Shown here piece by piece: positions 1 through 9,202 of a stretch of DNA of 27,096 nt (position 1 is the stretch's first letter; the number at the start of each line of letters is the position of its first letter). The notes below the pieces were generated by a model that searched no databases, had not been told where the DNA came from, and saw nothing but the letters and a program-made list of their open reading frames with translations. The position numbers and the translations under genes are program-made. Source of the stretch: Alphaproteobacteria bacterium (GTDB lineage Bacteria > Myxococcota_A > UBA796 > GCA-2862545); assembly GCA_020632925.1 (NCBI GenBank), contig JACKER010000060.1, positions 1 through 27,096 on the forward strand, given 5' to 3'.

Positions 1-3000
1 TTGGCCCTGTCCGAGGACGAGCTGGTCTACCTCGTGGAGGCCTTCGGCTCGCTGGGGCGCGACCCGAGCGACACCGAGCTCATGATGTTCGCGCAGGCCA
101 ACAGCGAGCACTGCCGCCACAAGATCTTCAACGCCTCGTTCACGATCGACGGCGAGGACCAGCCGCACTCGCTGTTCGCCATGATCCGGCACACCCACGC
201 GGTCGCCACCGAGCGCTGGACCGCCGGGGACGCGCCCGGCAAGGTGCTGTCGGCGTACCGCGACAACGCGTCGGTCGTGCACGGCTGGCCCGCTCGGCGG
301 CTGCTGCCCGACCCCGAGGAGCGGACGTACACCTTCGGCGCGTTCGAGCCCCTGCACCTGCTGGCCAAGGTCGAGACGCACAACCACCCGACCGCGATCT
401 CGCCGAACCCCGGCGCGGCCACGGGCACCGGCGGGGAGATCCGCGACGAGGCGGCCGTCGGGCGCGGCGGCAAGACCAAGGCCGGGCTCGCCGGGTTCAC
501 CGTCTCGCACCTGCGCGTCCCGGGGCTGTCGCGCCCGTGGGAGAGCGCGGACCCCGGTCGCCCCGACCGCATCGCGAGCCCGCTGCAGATCATGCTCGAG
601 GCACCCATCGGCGCGGCGGCGTACGCGAACGAGTTCGGTCGGCCCGGGCTCGTCGGGACCTTCCGGACGTACGAGCAGCAGGTGGGCGGCGTGTGGCGCG
701 GGTACCACAAGCCCGTGATGATCGCGGGCGGCATGGGCCACGTCTCCGGGCCGCACGTCGAGAAGCTGAAGATCCCGCCCGGGAGCGCGCTCGTCGTGCT
801 GGGCGGGCCGGCGATGCGCATCGGGCTCGGCGGGGGCGCGGCCAGCTCGATGGCGAGCGGCGCGAGCACCGCGGACCTCGACTTCGCCAGCGTCCAGCGC
901 GCGAACCCGGAGATCGAGCGGCGCTGCCAGGAGGTCGTCGACCGGTGCGTGGCGCTCGGCGAGCGCAACCCGATCCTCTCCATCCACGACGTGGGCGCGG
1001 GCGGGCTCTCGAACGCGCTGCCCGAGCTGTGCCACGACGCCGGCGTGGGCGGGGTGTTCGACCTGCGCACCGTGCCGAGCGCGGAGCGGGGGCTCTCGCC
1101 CCTGGAGATCTGGTGCAACGAGGCCCAGGAGCGCTACGTCCTGGCGGTCGCCGCCGACGATCTGCCGCTGTTCGAGGCCCTGTGCGAGCGGGAGCGCTGC
1201 CCCTACGCGGTGGTCGGACGCGCGACGGCGGACGGCGATCTGCGCGTCGTGGACGGGCTGCTCGGCGACGACCCGGTGGACCTGCCGCTCGAGGTGATCC
1301 TCGGGAAGGCGCCGCGGATGCACCGCCAGACCGCGCGTCCTCCGCGGGTCCGCGACGGCTGGACGCCCGAGGGCATCGACCTCGACGAGGCGGCGCTGCG
1401 CGTGCTGGCCTTCCCGACGGTCGCCGACAAGAGCTTCCTCGTGACCATCGCCGACCGCTCGATCACCGGGCAGGTCGTCCGCGATCAGATGGTCGGGCCC
1501 TGGCAGGTGCCGGTGGCGGACGCGGCGGTGACCTGCTCGGACCACCTCGGCCTGCGTGGCGAGGCGATGGCGATGGGGGAGCGGCCTCCGCTCGCGGTGC
1601 TGAGCGCGCCCGCGTCGGGTCGCATGGCGATCGGCGAGGCGCTGACCAACCTGCTGTGCGCCGACGTCGGGCCGATCGAGCGGGTGACGCTCTCGCTGAA
1701 CTGGATGGCGGCGGCCAGCCACGACGGGGACGACGCCCTGCTCCACGACACCGTGAAGGCGGTCGCGATGGAGCTGTGCCCCGCGCTCGGCGTGTGCGTG
1801 CCGGTGGGCAAGGACTCGCTGTCGATGCGCACGACCTGGTCGGACGCAGGCCGCAAGACCGAGGTGGTGTCACCGGTGACGCTGGTGGCGACGGCCTTCG
1901 CGCCGGTGGCCGACGTGACCCGGACGCGCAGCCCCCTGCTCGCGTTGCACGACGGGCCCACCACCCTGCTCCTCGTGGACCTCGGGGCGGGCGCGGACCG
2001 GCTCGGCGGCTCGATCCTGGCGCAGGCCTGGGGTGCGGTCGGCGACGAGCCGCCCGATCTGGACGACCCGGCGCGCCTGCGCGGGCTGTGGGCGGCGGTC
2101 GACGAGCTCCGCGACCGGATCCTCGCGATCCACGACCGCTCGGACGGCGGCCTGTGGGCGACGCTGTGCGAGATGGCCTTCGCTTCCCGCTGTGGCCTCG
2201 CGATCGACCTCCCCGAGGGCGGCACGCCCCACGGCCGGCTGTTCGCCGAAGAGCTCGGCGCGGTCCTCCAGATTCGGACCTCCGACCTCGACGACGTGGT
2301 GGCGACGCTGGCGCGGCACGGGCTCGGCGCGTGGGTGCACCGGGTGGGCGAGCCCACCGGCGACGGTCGCGTCGTCGTGCGCCACCAGGGCGTGGTCCTG
2401 CTCGATCGGCCGCGCGTGGAGCTGCACCGCACCTGGTCCGAGCTGTCGGCGACGATGGCGTCCCTGCGCGACGATCCCGAGTGCGCGGGCGAGGCGTACG
2501 ACCTGCTGCTCGACGAGGGCGACCCCGGACTGTCGCCCGAGCTGCGCTTCGTGGTGGACGGCGGCGACGACGCACCCACCGTCGGCGGGAGCCGCCCGCG
2601 GGTGGCCATCCTCCGTGAGCAGGGCGTGAACGGGCAGATCGAGATGGCGGCGGCCTTCGAGCGCGCCGGCTTCGAGGCCGTCGACGTGCACATGTCCGAT
2701 CTTCGCGCCGGGCTCGATCTCGCGGGCTTCCAGGGGCTCGTGGCCTGTGGCGGCTTCAGCTTCGGCGACGTGCTCGGCGCGGGTGGCGGCTGGGCCAAGT
2801 CCATCCTCCACGATCCGCGCCTGCGTGGCGTCTTCTCGGCCTTCTTCCAGCGTTCCGACACCTTCTCCCTCGGGGTGTGCAACGGCTGCCAGATGATGAG
2901 CCAGCTCAAGTCGCTGATCCCGGGCGCTGAGGGGTGGCCGCAGTTCGTGCGCAACCGCAGCGAGCAGTTCGAGGCGCGCCTGTCGACGGTGCGCGTCGAG

Positions 3001-3372
3001 CCGTCGCCCTCCGTGCTGCTCCAGGGCATGGCGGGCTCCACGCTGCTGGTCCCCGTCGCTCACGGCGAGGGGCGCGCGCTGTTCGCCTCCGAGGAGGACC
3101 ACGATCGCATCGCGCTGTCCGGTTGCGTGTCGCTGCGCTTCGTCGACGGTCGCCGCGAGGTCACCGAGCGATACCCGTACAACCCGAATGGCAGCCCCGG
3201 TGGGATCACCGGCCTGTGCTCGGCCGACGGGCGCGTCACGCTGATGATGCCGCACCCCGAGCGCGGCTTCCGCTGGCCGACGCTGTCCTGGTCGCCCTCG
3301 GACCACCACCACCCCTCCGGCGACTCGCCCTGGATGACGTTGTTCCGGAACGCACGGTCCTTCGTCTCCTGA
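1..3372 (+). CDS. purL: Phosphoribosylformylglycinamidine synthase, large single-chain type (5' end outside window)
   Basis: This enzyme carries out the fourth step of purine synthesis in the cytosol, converting FGAR, ATP and glutamine to FGAM. The reading frame is open at base 1 and continues off the window, so the TTG at base 1 is not taken as a start. About 1123 codons are present; large PurL proteins are near 1300, so the N-terminal PurS-like region of roughly 170-200 residues is missing. Visible parts in order are the linker with NSEHCRHK (near codon 35), the first AIRS-like half with KVETHNHP (near codon 123), the second AIRS-like half with DKSFLV and VGKDSLSMR, and a C-terminal class I glutaminase domain. 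The glutaminase nucleophile is in GVCNGCQ (Cys codon 960), with His1085 and Glu1087 in PHPERGF. All catalytic motifs are intact. It is a housekeeping gene, independent of the defence genes downstream. Confidence 0.97.
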   Translation: MALSEDELVYLVEAFGSLGRDPSDTELMMFAQANSEHCRHKIFNASFTIDGEDQPHSLFAMIRHTHAVATERWTAGDAPGKVLSAYRDNASVVHGWPARRLLPDPEERTYTFGAFEPLHLLAKVETHNHPTAISPNPGAATGTGGEIRDEAAVGRGGKTKAGLAGFTVSHLRVPGLSRPWESADPGRPDRIASPLQIMLEAPIGAAAYANEFGRPGLVGTFRTYEQQVGGVWRGYHKPVMIAGGMGHVSGPHVEKLKIPPGSALVVLGGPAMRIGLGGGAASSMASGASTADLDFASVQRANPEIERRCQEVVDRCVALGERNPILSIHDVGAGGLSNALPELCHDAGVGGVFDLRTVPSAERGLSPLEIWCNEAQERYVLAVAADDLPLFEALCERERCPYAVVGRATADGDLRVVDGLLGDDPVDLPLEVILGKAPRMHRQTARPPRVRDGWTPEGIDLDEAALRVLAFPTVADKSFLVTIADRSITGQVVRDQMVGPWQVPVADAAVTCSDHLGLRGEAMAMGERPPLAVLSAPASGRMAIGEALTNLLCADVGPIERVTLSLNWMAAASHDGDDALLHDTVKAVAMELCPALGVCVPVGKDSLSMRTTWSDAGRKTEVVSPVTLVATAFAPVADVTRTRSPLLALHDGPTTLLLVDLGAGADRLGGSILAQAWGAVGDEPPDLDDPARLRGLWAAVDELRDRILAIHDRSDGGLWATLCEMAFASRCGLAIDLPEGGTPHGRLFAEELGAVLQIRTSDLDDVVATLARHGLGAWVHRVGEPTGDGRVVVRHQGVVLLDRPRVELHRTWSELSATMASLRDDPECAGEAYDLLLDEGDPGLSPELRFVVDGGDDAPTVGGSRPRVAILREQGVNGQIEMAAAFERAGFEAVDVHMSDLRAGLDLAGFQGLVACGGFSFGDVLGAGGGWAKSILHDPRLRGVFSAFFQRSDTFSLGVCNGCQMMSQLKSLIPGAEGWPQFVRNRSEQFEARLSTVRVEPSPSVLLQGMAGSTLLVPVAHGEGRALFASEEDHDRIALSGCVSLRFVDGRREVTERYPYNPNGSPGGITGLCSADGRVTLMMPHPERGFRWPTLSWSPSDHHHPSGDSPWMTLFRNARSFVS

Positions 3373-3456
3373 CGCACCGGTCATCTTTGGCCCTGCAACG
3401 CTCTGTTTCGTTGACTCGAGGGTCGTCGTGTCGGAGGGTCGTAGTGGGAGGTGCCC

Positions 3457-4353
3457 ATGAGACCATGGCTCTTCGGTGTCGCGTTCCTGGCGGCCTGTGC
3501 GCCGGAAGACGATGTCCGCGGATACGAAGCTTGGGACGTGACGGCGGAGGAGGAGGGCTGGGTGATGCCGCCCGACGCCAACGCGCTGCCGGCGCCCTCT
3601 CCGCAGATCGGGGCGACGCTGCAGGTGGTCGGTCCGCTGATGTCCGGCGGTGTGGGGACGGTCGGCGTGACCGGTGCCCCACCGGGCGCCACGGTGGTCC
3701 TGCTCGCGTCGCTCGTCGGTCCGGGCCAGGGTCCGTGCCACCCGACATTCGGCGCGCTCTGCGCGGACATCCGGTCCCCGGTGGTGCTCGGCAACACGAC
3801 GGCGAGCGCTGCTGGCGTCGCCGGCTTCCAGGCCCACATCCCTGGCGCGCTCGGCGGGCCCGTCTGGCTGCAGGCGGTGGTCGCGGGCGGCGGCATGTTC
3901 GGGACCACGGCGGTCGTGTCCGACGCGCTGACCCAGCTCCGCGCGGACTGGGTCGCGGACGACCTGCTCGAGCTCTCGGTGATCGACGGGGAGTCGGGCT
4001 ACGACATCGGCATCGCCGAGACCTTCGCGGGGCCGGTCGGCTGGTACGGCGAGGACTGCCTGTACGGGACCTACCCGTGGCTGCTGTGCCATTCGGTGGC
4101 CGGCCCCAACGTGCGCTCCCTGAGGAGTGTCCACCAGAACGTCGGTGGCCCAGGCATCAACTACGTGTTCGCCGACCAGACGACCCTGTTCTACGGCGGC
4201 CCCGCCGGGATGGGAGGAGACGGTGGGCCGCCCGGTGGTGACCATCCCATCCTGACGTACGCGTTCTTCGGTCACGACAGCGGAGACTGCTGGACGTTCG
4301 GCGAGGACACGGCGTACTACGAGAACGGCGCGGGCTGTACGCCCCTGTTCTGA
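3457..4353 (+). CDS. Secreted lipoprotein with glycine/proline-rich extracellular domain
   Basis: The predicted protein has 298 residues. The ATG at 3457 is preferred to the GTG at 3451 because GGGAGGTG lies just upstream with suitable spacing. The N-terminus MRPWLFGVAFLAAC is a short lipoprotein signal peptide with lipobox LAAC, so Cys14 should be lipidated. Residues about 50-150 (GATLQVVGPL to WLQAVV) resemble a beta-sandwich-like segment common in exported proteins of Myxococcota and Planctomycetes, with a Cys pair around GPCHP and ALCADI. The C-terminal part is rich in Gly, Tyr and Asp and has further cysteines (EDCLYG, LLCHS, DCWTF, GAGC) that could form disulphides outside the cytoplasm. 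No catalytic motif is seen and its role is unknown. It lies 84 bp after purL and was probably placed there by chance. Confidence 0.8.
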   Translation: MRPWLFGVAFLAACAPEDDVRGYEAWDVTAEEEGWVMPPDANALPAPSPQIGATLQVVGPLMSGGVGTVGVTGAPPGATVVLLASLVGPGQGPCHPTFGALCADIRSPVVLGNTTASAAGVAGFQAHIPGALGGPVWLQAVVAGGGMFGTTAVVSDALTQLRADWVADDLLELSVIDGESGYDIGIAETFAGPVGWYGEDCLYGTYPWLLCHSVAGPNVRSLRSVHQNVGGPGINYVFADQTTLFYGGPAGMGGDGGPPGGDHPILTYAFFGHDSGDCWTFGEDTAYYENGAGCTPLF

Positions 4354-4408
4354 CGCCGATGTGGCGCTTCCACGGTCAGCCGGGCATGGTGTGGACCGTG
4401 GAGGCCTG

Positions 4409-4960
4409 ATGCGGCGCGTCGCCTGGCTCGTGTTGGCGATCGGATGTTCGGGGACGAGCTCGACCTCGCCGACGGACCAGTCCGAGCTGGAGGGCTGCGG
4501 TGCGTCCGTGGACGCCCTGCCTGGGACCGGCGCGGAGATGTACATCCCGCTCGATGCCCTGGATCCGGTCGTCATGGTGCACGGGCCGCAGGGCGGGTGG
4601 CACGTCGAGACCGCGGCCTTCGTGACCGGCTCGACCGCCGAGGTCTCCGTGCTGCCGCGCATCGTCCGCAAGTCGGACGGGGTCCGGCTCGCCGGTGACC
4701 AGCAGGAGCAGTTCATCGCGCTGGTCGACTACGACGACGACGCGTGCACCGGCTCGTTCTTCAGCGTCCGCGCCTTCCTCGACGACACCTTCGGCGAGCT
4801 CGACACCGGCACGAGCCCGCAGGACGTGATCTGCGGCCTCGCTGGCGAGATCCTGACGCTGACGATCGCCGTCACCGACCTGAACACGGGTGCTGGCACC
4901 GAGGCGACGGTGGACGTGACGGCCACCCTGGATCCGAACGACATCCAGATCTGCCCCTGA
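4409..4960 (+). CDS. Small secreted lipoprotein, function unknown
   Basis: The predicted protein has 183 residues. The ATG at 4409 is chosen because GGAGG lies 4-5 bases upstream and the protein then begins MRRVAWLVLAIGCSG, a lipoprotein signal with lipobox AIGC and Cys13 as the lipid site. An in-frame start further upstream would bury this signal. The mature protein is acidic, Thr/Ser-rich at its start (a typical linker) and looks all-beta, with alternating hydrophobic residues. Two later cysteines (DACTG, DVICG) and a C-terminal QICP may form disulphides. No family is recognised. It follows the larger lipoprotein gene on the same strand by 55 bp, so the two may be co-transcribed envelope proteins. 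Confidence 0.75.
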   Translation: MRRVAWLVLAIGCSGTSSTSPTDQSELEGCGASVDALPGTGAEMYIPLDALDPVVMVHGPQGGWHVETAAFVTGSTAEVSVLPRIVRKSDGVRLAGDQQEQFIALVDYDDDACTGSFFSVRAFLDDTFGELDTGTSPQDVICGLAGEILTLTIAVTDLNTGAGTEATVDVTATLDPNDIQICP

Positions 4961-5096
4961 CCTCCTCGAGTGCGCGGAGGTGCGCGCGCCGCGCATCGGG
5001 GAACGACAGAGCGCATGATCTGACGGCAAAACAGGCGTCGGTCCGTCCCGCTTCGAGGCCCGGTTCCTGCTCCTCACCGTGCGGCGCTCGTCGCCA

Positions 5097-5103
5097 GGGA
5101 GGG
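5097..5103 (+). promoter_or_regulatory. Ribosome binding site supporting a TTG start
   Basis: GGGAGGG ends 4 bases before the TTG at 5108. It is the only strong Shine-Dalgarno sequence near the start of the protease gene, and the TTG gives a complete signal peptide, so it decides the start. Confidence 0.6.
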
Positions 5104-5107
5104 AACC

Positions 5108-6694
5108 TTGACTCGTCTCGTCACGTCCGTGCTGCTCGGAGCGTTGCTCCCGGCCGTCGCCGCCGCCCAGGCGGGACCCGCCGATCCCGGGATCCGCGTC
5201 CCGCTCACCTCCACCGTGTCCGCCGGGGCGGTCGGGGACATGCGCTTCCTCCAGCACGGCGACGTGATCACCGGCTGGATCGAGTGGGGCCCTCGGTCCA
5301 CGGAGATCCTCTTCCACGCGGCGGCCCCGATCGGCTCCGACGCCCCGGTGATCTTCGACTTCCCCGAGGAGATCCTCGGCGCGATCGAGCCGCTGGGCCC
5401 GACCTACTCACCCGATCTCCAGCTCGCCGCGCCCTGCGTGCTCGACACGACCGACACCGACGAGGACGGGCTTCCCGACTGTGCGGAGCAACCGGGTCAG
5501 TCCTACTGGGGCCACTGGCTGTCGGTCGAGGGGGCGACCGTCGGCGCGCGCGATCTGTTCGTGAAGGTCGGCTACCTGCACGACCCCGTCGACAAGGTCC
5601 GCCCGTGGATGCGCCCCTTCCCGCAGGCGCTCGCCAAGGTGCGGGACGCGCTGGCGGACGGCGGCATCACCGTCCACTTCGACGTGGGGGACCTGTACGA
5701 GACCGACGACTACGACGGCTTCCTGCCGGGCTTCGCCGGGGTGTTCGACATCGACCACGCCGACCACGGCTTCCCCTACGCGACGAACATCGGTTGGGTG
5801 GAGCCCGCACCTCAGTGCTCGGCCTCGTTCACCTGTGGTCTCACGACGTACCCGGGTGGATGGAAGGACGGAACGCCGCACACCAACTTCCTCACGACCT
5901 ACCGCCAGGCGCTGATCCCGTCCTACGACCCCGTCTGGTCCTTCGTCCTGTTCAGCCACGTCTCCACGGGGAGCTCTGGCGTCTCGTACCGGGACGGCGC
6001 GAACGCCGCGATCTCGGTCGCGTCCGGCAACGACACGAAGCTCACGCTCGACCCCGACCCGGTGGGTACCAGCTGGTGGCGCCCGAGGACCGAGGACGAG
6101 GTCTACAACAAGACCGTGAACTACCAGGCGGGCACGCTGATCCACGAGCTGGGCCACCTGTTCGGTCTGCGGGAGGGCGGCCTCGACGACATCGAAGGGA
6201 AGCCCAACTACGTGAGCTCCATGAGCTACGTCTACCAGAACACCGGTCTGCCGCACGATCACGCCGACATGGTCATCCGGCACCAGAACTTCGATCACGC
6301 CTTCCTGGGTGGACCGTGCGCCGAGGTGTTCGGCAGCGACATCCCCCACGGACCGCTCGGCGACCCGGCCGACTTCCGCATCGGGTACTCCTCGACCGAG
6401 GAGTCGCTGCTCGACGAGGCCGATCTGGACGAGGTGATCGGGTTCTACGAGACGGGCTCGGTGGACTGGAACTGCGACGGACAGCTCCAGTCCTCCGTCC
6501 AGGTGAACATCACCGGGAAGACGTGGGTACCGTCGCCGAACCCCGACACCTGCGGCAGCGTGGACGGCACCGCCCACGACGACCAGCTGTCGGTGTCGGC
6601 CAACGACTGGGGCGTGATCCAGCTGCCGCCACAGCGCCACCTCGGGCAGCCCGCGCCCAACGACGGCCTGCCGTTCGTGTGCGCTCTGCCGTAG
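5108..6694 (+). CDS. Secreted zincin-type metalloprotease-like protein with altered third ligand
   Basis: The predicted protein has 528 residues and a TTG start. MTRLVTSVLLGALLPAVAAAQ is a classical signal peptide with cleavage after AAA or AAQ. Around residue 115-125 the segment DTTDTDEDGLPDCAE is a calcium-binding loop like those of thrombospondin type 3 repeats, frequent in myxobacterial exported proteins. The zinc site is HELGHLFGLREGG, with His346, Glu347 and His350. A Met-turn-like SSMSY follows about 25 residues later. Metzincins usually have His or Asp where this protein has Glu356, so zinc binding may be unusual or activity lost. Cysteine pairs (QCSASFTC, NCDG, DTCGS) fit an extracellular protein. 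It is probably a secreted or cell-surface protease, substrate unknown. Its stop abuts the stop of the convergent pspA-like gene. Confidence 0.8.
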   Translation: MTRLVTSVLLGALLPAVAAAQAGPADPGIRVPLTSTVSAGAVGDMRFLQHGDVITGWIEWGPRSTEILFHAAAPIGSDAPVIFDFPEEILGAIEPLGPTYSPDLQLAAPCVLDTTDTDEDGLPDCAEQPGQSYWGHWLSVEGATVGARDLFVKVGYLHDPVDKVRPWMRPFPQALAKVRDALADGGITVHFDVGDLYETDDYDGFLPGFAGVFDIDHADHGFPYATNIGWVEPAPQCSASFTCGLTTYPGGWKDGTPHTNFLTTYRQALIPSYDPVWSFVLFSHVSTGSSGVSYRDGANAAISVASGNDTKLTLDPDPVGTSWWRPRTEDEVYNKTVNYQAGTLIHELGHLFGLREGGLDDIEGKPNYVSSMSYVYQNTGLPHDHADMVIRHQNFDHAFLGGPCAEVFGSDIPHGPLGDPADFRIGYSSTEESLLDEADLDEVIGFYETGSVDWNCDGQLQSSVQVNITGKTWVPSPNPDTCGSVDGTAHDDQLSVSANDWGVIQLPPQRHLGQPAPNDGLPFVCALP

Positions 6695-7399
6695 TCAGCG
6701 CTCGTCCGCGTCCTCGTCGTCGGTCTTGCCCAGCTGGCGCTTGAGGGCGGCGAGCTGGTCGCGGGCGGACTGCTCGGACGCCTTGCGGCCCATGGCCTCG
6801 GCGCGTCCGCGCACGCTGTTGCCCTCCTCGTCGAGGTACCCGGCGTGGGCGCGGCTCTCGAGGACGCCCACCGCCTCGCGCACGCTCGCCAACGCCCGCG
6901 AGGTGGGGTCGGCGCCCACACCGCTGACGGCGTCCTGGATCTGGAGGGCGGCGTCGGCGGCAGCGCGCTGGGCGAGCATCACGTCCTTCTCGCGCTTGAG
7001 CCCCTCGGTGCCCTCCTTCGCGGCGACGATGCCGGCCTGGCCCTCGCGGACCTGTTGCGCGAGCTCTTCGAGGGAGGCCCGGCGGGTGACGAGCTCGTCG
7101 GCGACCTCCTCGCGGCGCACCTGGAGCACGAGCGCGGTGTCGTCGTCGTCCTCGGCCAGGGCACCGCGCAGGCCCTCCGCCAGCTGCACCTCCTCGCGCT
7201 CGAGGGCCGCGATCCGCTCGGCCTCGCGGTCCCGCTCCACCATCAGGCGGGCCACCCGGTCCTTGAGGTCGGCCACGCTCGCGATCTGCCCGTCGATCGC
7301 CGCCTCGTAGACCGCGTCGGGGTTGCGCTCCTCCATGCCGCGCACGACGCCCTCGGCGGTGCCCTTCACGCTCTGCTTGATGCGGTCGAAGATGCCCAT
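6695..7399 (-). CDS. pspA: PspA/IM30 family phage-shock-type membrane-stress protein
   Basis: The protein has 234 residues, close to the usual 220-230 of PspA. It starts MGIFDRIKQSVKGT, the amphipathic N-terminal helix typical of the family, followed by NPDAVYEAAID, where members usually have a short conserved stretch after the first helix. Residues about 30-190 are almost entirely charged heptads with no proline (for example DRVARLMVERDREAERIAALE) and should form the long coiled-coil hairpin. The C-terminus is acidic. PspA/IM30 proteins are ESCRT-III-like, bind damaged inner membrane and preserve proton-motive force. No PspF- or PspBC-like partner is adjacent, so regulation is not evident. 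The assignment to the family is good, while orthology to E. coli PspA is less certain. Confidence 0.8.
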   Translation of the reverse strand: MGIFDRIKQSVKGTAEGVVRGMEERNPDAVYEAAIDGQIASVADLKDRVARLMVERDREAERIAALEREEVQLAEGLRGALAEDDDDTALVLQVRREEVADELVTRRASLEELAQQVREGQAGIVAAKEGTEGLKREKDVMLAQRAAADAALQIQDAVSGVGADPTSRALASVREAVGVLESRAHAGYLDEEGNSVRGRAEAMGRKASEQSARDQLAALKRQLGKTDDEDADER

Positions 7400-7414
7400 C
7401 GGTCCTCCCCCTGC

Positions 7415-9202
7415 CTACCGGGTATCTCCCGATCCGAGGAGGGAGGCGAGGGCGGACCTCGCCGCGCGGACCGCCTCGGTGCGGTGGGGCAGCCCGGCGC
7501 GCGCCGCCAGGCGGTCCCAGCTCCAGCCGAGCAGCACGCGCGCCACGAGGAGCTCTGCCTCGTCGTCGGGCAGCGACGCGGCCTCGGCGGACACGAGCTC
7601 CCACAGCGCCCGCGCGGACCACTCCCAGTGGCGAGGGCCGCGGGCACAGGCGCGTAGCTCGGCGAGATCGGCGTCGTCGATCCTCGGAGGCTCCCGGGGC
7701 GTGGCCCGGAGCGCCGCCACCGCCAGCGCGGGCTCCACCGGCCGCTCCCGCAGCGCGTGAGGAAGGTCCCGCCCGCAGCGCCGCCAGAGCGCGTCCACGT
7801 CGGGGCCGGCGCGCAGCACCAGCATGGAGGGACGCAACGTGCTCGGCCCAGCGCCGAGCCGCACGAGGCGATGGCCGGCGCCGGTCCAGAACCGCAGGAC
7901 GTCGGGATCCGCCGCGAACGAGGCTCCGCAGAGCTCGGCGCCGCGCTCCACCTCGGCCAGCAACGCCCTCCCCACACCCTCGCGGCGCCGATCCTCGCGC
8001 ACCGCGACGCGCACCACCCGCCGGGCGCGGAGGGCGGCGAGCTCTGGGTGGGCGAGGTGCGCCGAGAGGACCTCGGGGATCAGCTCGCCGCGGGGCCGCT
8101 CCTCGCCGCGGGCCACACGCTCCGCGCGGTCGGCGTCCCACCCGCCCTCGTCGGCGACGACGATGGCCCCGATCACCGCGTCGCCCGAGGTGGCGACCAG
8201 GGTGCGCTGGTCGCCGTCCACGAGGCGGACGAGGTCGCTCGGGCGGGTGCGGTAGTGGGCGCGGACCAGCAGGCCGAAGACCGCGCGCAGCTCGCGCTCG
8301 TCGTCCAGGCGGGCCTCGCGGATCGCGACGAGGCCACCGCCGCCCTCGTCGGGCTCCGCGTCGAGCAGGAACAGGTCGTGCAGCCAGCGTTCGACGGGGT
8401 CGTCGGCCGGGTAGCGCGCGGGCGTGCCCAGCCGGAGGACGGTGGGTCGCCGCAGGCGCGGCAGCACGTGCAGCTCGAAGTGCCGGCCGGTCCCCTCGTA
8501 GCCGTGGACCGTGGTGGCGAGGATGGCGCGCCGCGCGCGCTCGGCGATGCGCAGGACCAGCGCCGGCGGCAGCGCGGCGGCCTCGTCCACGAGCCACCAG
8601 GCGTCGTCGCCGAGCGCTTCCTCCACGGCGTCGGGGGGCACGAAGGTGGCCGGGACCTCCCCGATGGCGCGGAGGAGGGACGCGGCGGAGGCGGGTTCGG
8701 GGGCCGTGACGCGGACGGGCAGGGGCGCCTCGGCGCCGAGCAGGCCGAGGAGCGTGGACTTGCCGCGACCGCGGTCCGCGAGCAGGACGACGGGGCGCCG
8801 GCGGCGGAGGGAGCGCAGCGCGTCGGCGAAGGCCCGCTGCTGGTCGACGGTCGCGAACCGGGCGTCCGAGGGTGGCGTGCGCTGTGTGGAGACGGGCGCG
8901 CCGACGTGGTCCAGCGAGCGCAGGAGTCGGTGTTCGAACGGGGTGCGCGGGGGAGCGTCGTGCACCAGCAGGACGGTCCCCCCGCCGACGACGGCGCCCA
9001 CCCCGGCCGCGAGCTCGTCGGCCCACAGGCCCTCGCGCAGGTCGGCGAGCAGCCAGGGGATCTCGGCGCCCAGCGGGACCCTGCCCACCACGCCACCGGG
9101 CCCGTGGCTCGCACTCAGCCTCGCGATCGCCTCGTCGGCGCCGGCGGTCGTGACCCGGAGCAGGCGGCGGGGCTCGTCCGTCAGCGACAGCGGGCGTTGC
9201 AC
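7415..9202 (-). CDS. tmcA: tRNA(Met) cytidine acetyltransferase (TmcA-type ATPase/GNAT)
   Basis: TmcA forms N4-acetylcytidine at the wobble base of elongator tRNA(Met), using acetyl-CoA and ATP. The protein has 595 residues, slightly shorter than the roughly 670 of the E. coli enzyme. In order there is an N-terminal domain with LLADLREGLWADE, a helicase-like ATPase with Walker A DRGRGKS (Lys148) and Walker B WWLVDEAAALPP (Asp206, Glu207), the family signature TTVHGYEGTGRHFELHVLP, and a GNAT domain with RRREGVGRALL as CoA-binding loop. A C-terminal tail (GWSWDRLAAR) follows. The GTG at 9202 overlaps the preceding gene by 22 bp and has no clear Shine-Dalgarno, so translation may be coupled or the true start may be slightly downstream. 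All ATPase and acetyltransferase motifs look intact. Confidence 0.88.
   Translation of the reverse strand: MQRPLSLTDEPRRLLRVTTAGADEAIARLSASHGPGGVVGRVPLGAEIPWLLADLREGLWADELAAGVGAVVGGGTVLLVHDAPPRTPFEHRLLRSLDHVGAPVSTQRTPPSDARFATVDQQRAFADALRSLRRRRPVVLLADRGRGKSTLLGLLGAEAPLPVRVTAPEPASAASLLRAIGEVPATFVPPDAVEEALGDDAWWLVDEAAALPPALVLRIAERARRAILATTVHGYEGTGRHFELHVLPRLRRPTVLRLGTPARYPADDPVERWLHDLFLLDAEPDEGGGGLVAIREARLDDERELRAVFGLLVRAHYRTRPSDLVRLVDGDQRTLVATSGDAVIGAIVVADEGGWDADRAERVARGEERPRGELIPEVLSAHLAHPELAALRARRVVRVAVREDRRREGVGRALLAEVERGAELCGASFAADPDVLRFWTGAGHRLVRLGAGPSTLRPSMLVLRAGPDVDALWRRCGRDLPHALRERPVEPALAVAALRATPREPPRIDDADLAELRACARGPRHWEWSARALWELVSAEAASLPDDEAELLVARVLLGWSWDRLAARAGLPHRTEAVRAARSALASLLGSGDTR

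Noticed and set aside
3410..3450. TTGACT as a -35 box for the first lipoprotein gene
   Set aside because: No acceptable -10 box lies 16-18 bases downstream.
1870..4716. Minus-strand open frame of about 948 codons
   Set aside because: It crosses the purL end and both lipoprotein genes in antisense, has no recognisable motif and is explained by strong GC bias at wobble positions.
4744..6744. Plus-strand open frame of about 666 codons over the protease gene
   Set aside because: It is Arg/Gly/Pro-rich with no signal peptide or motif; the overlapping frame has a signal peptide, HExxH and a calcium loop.
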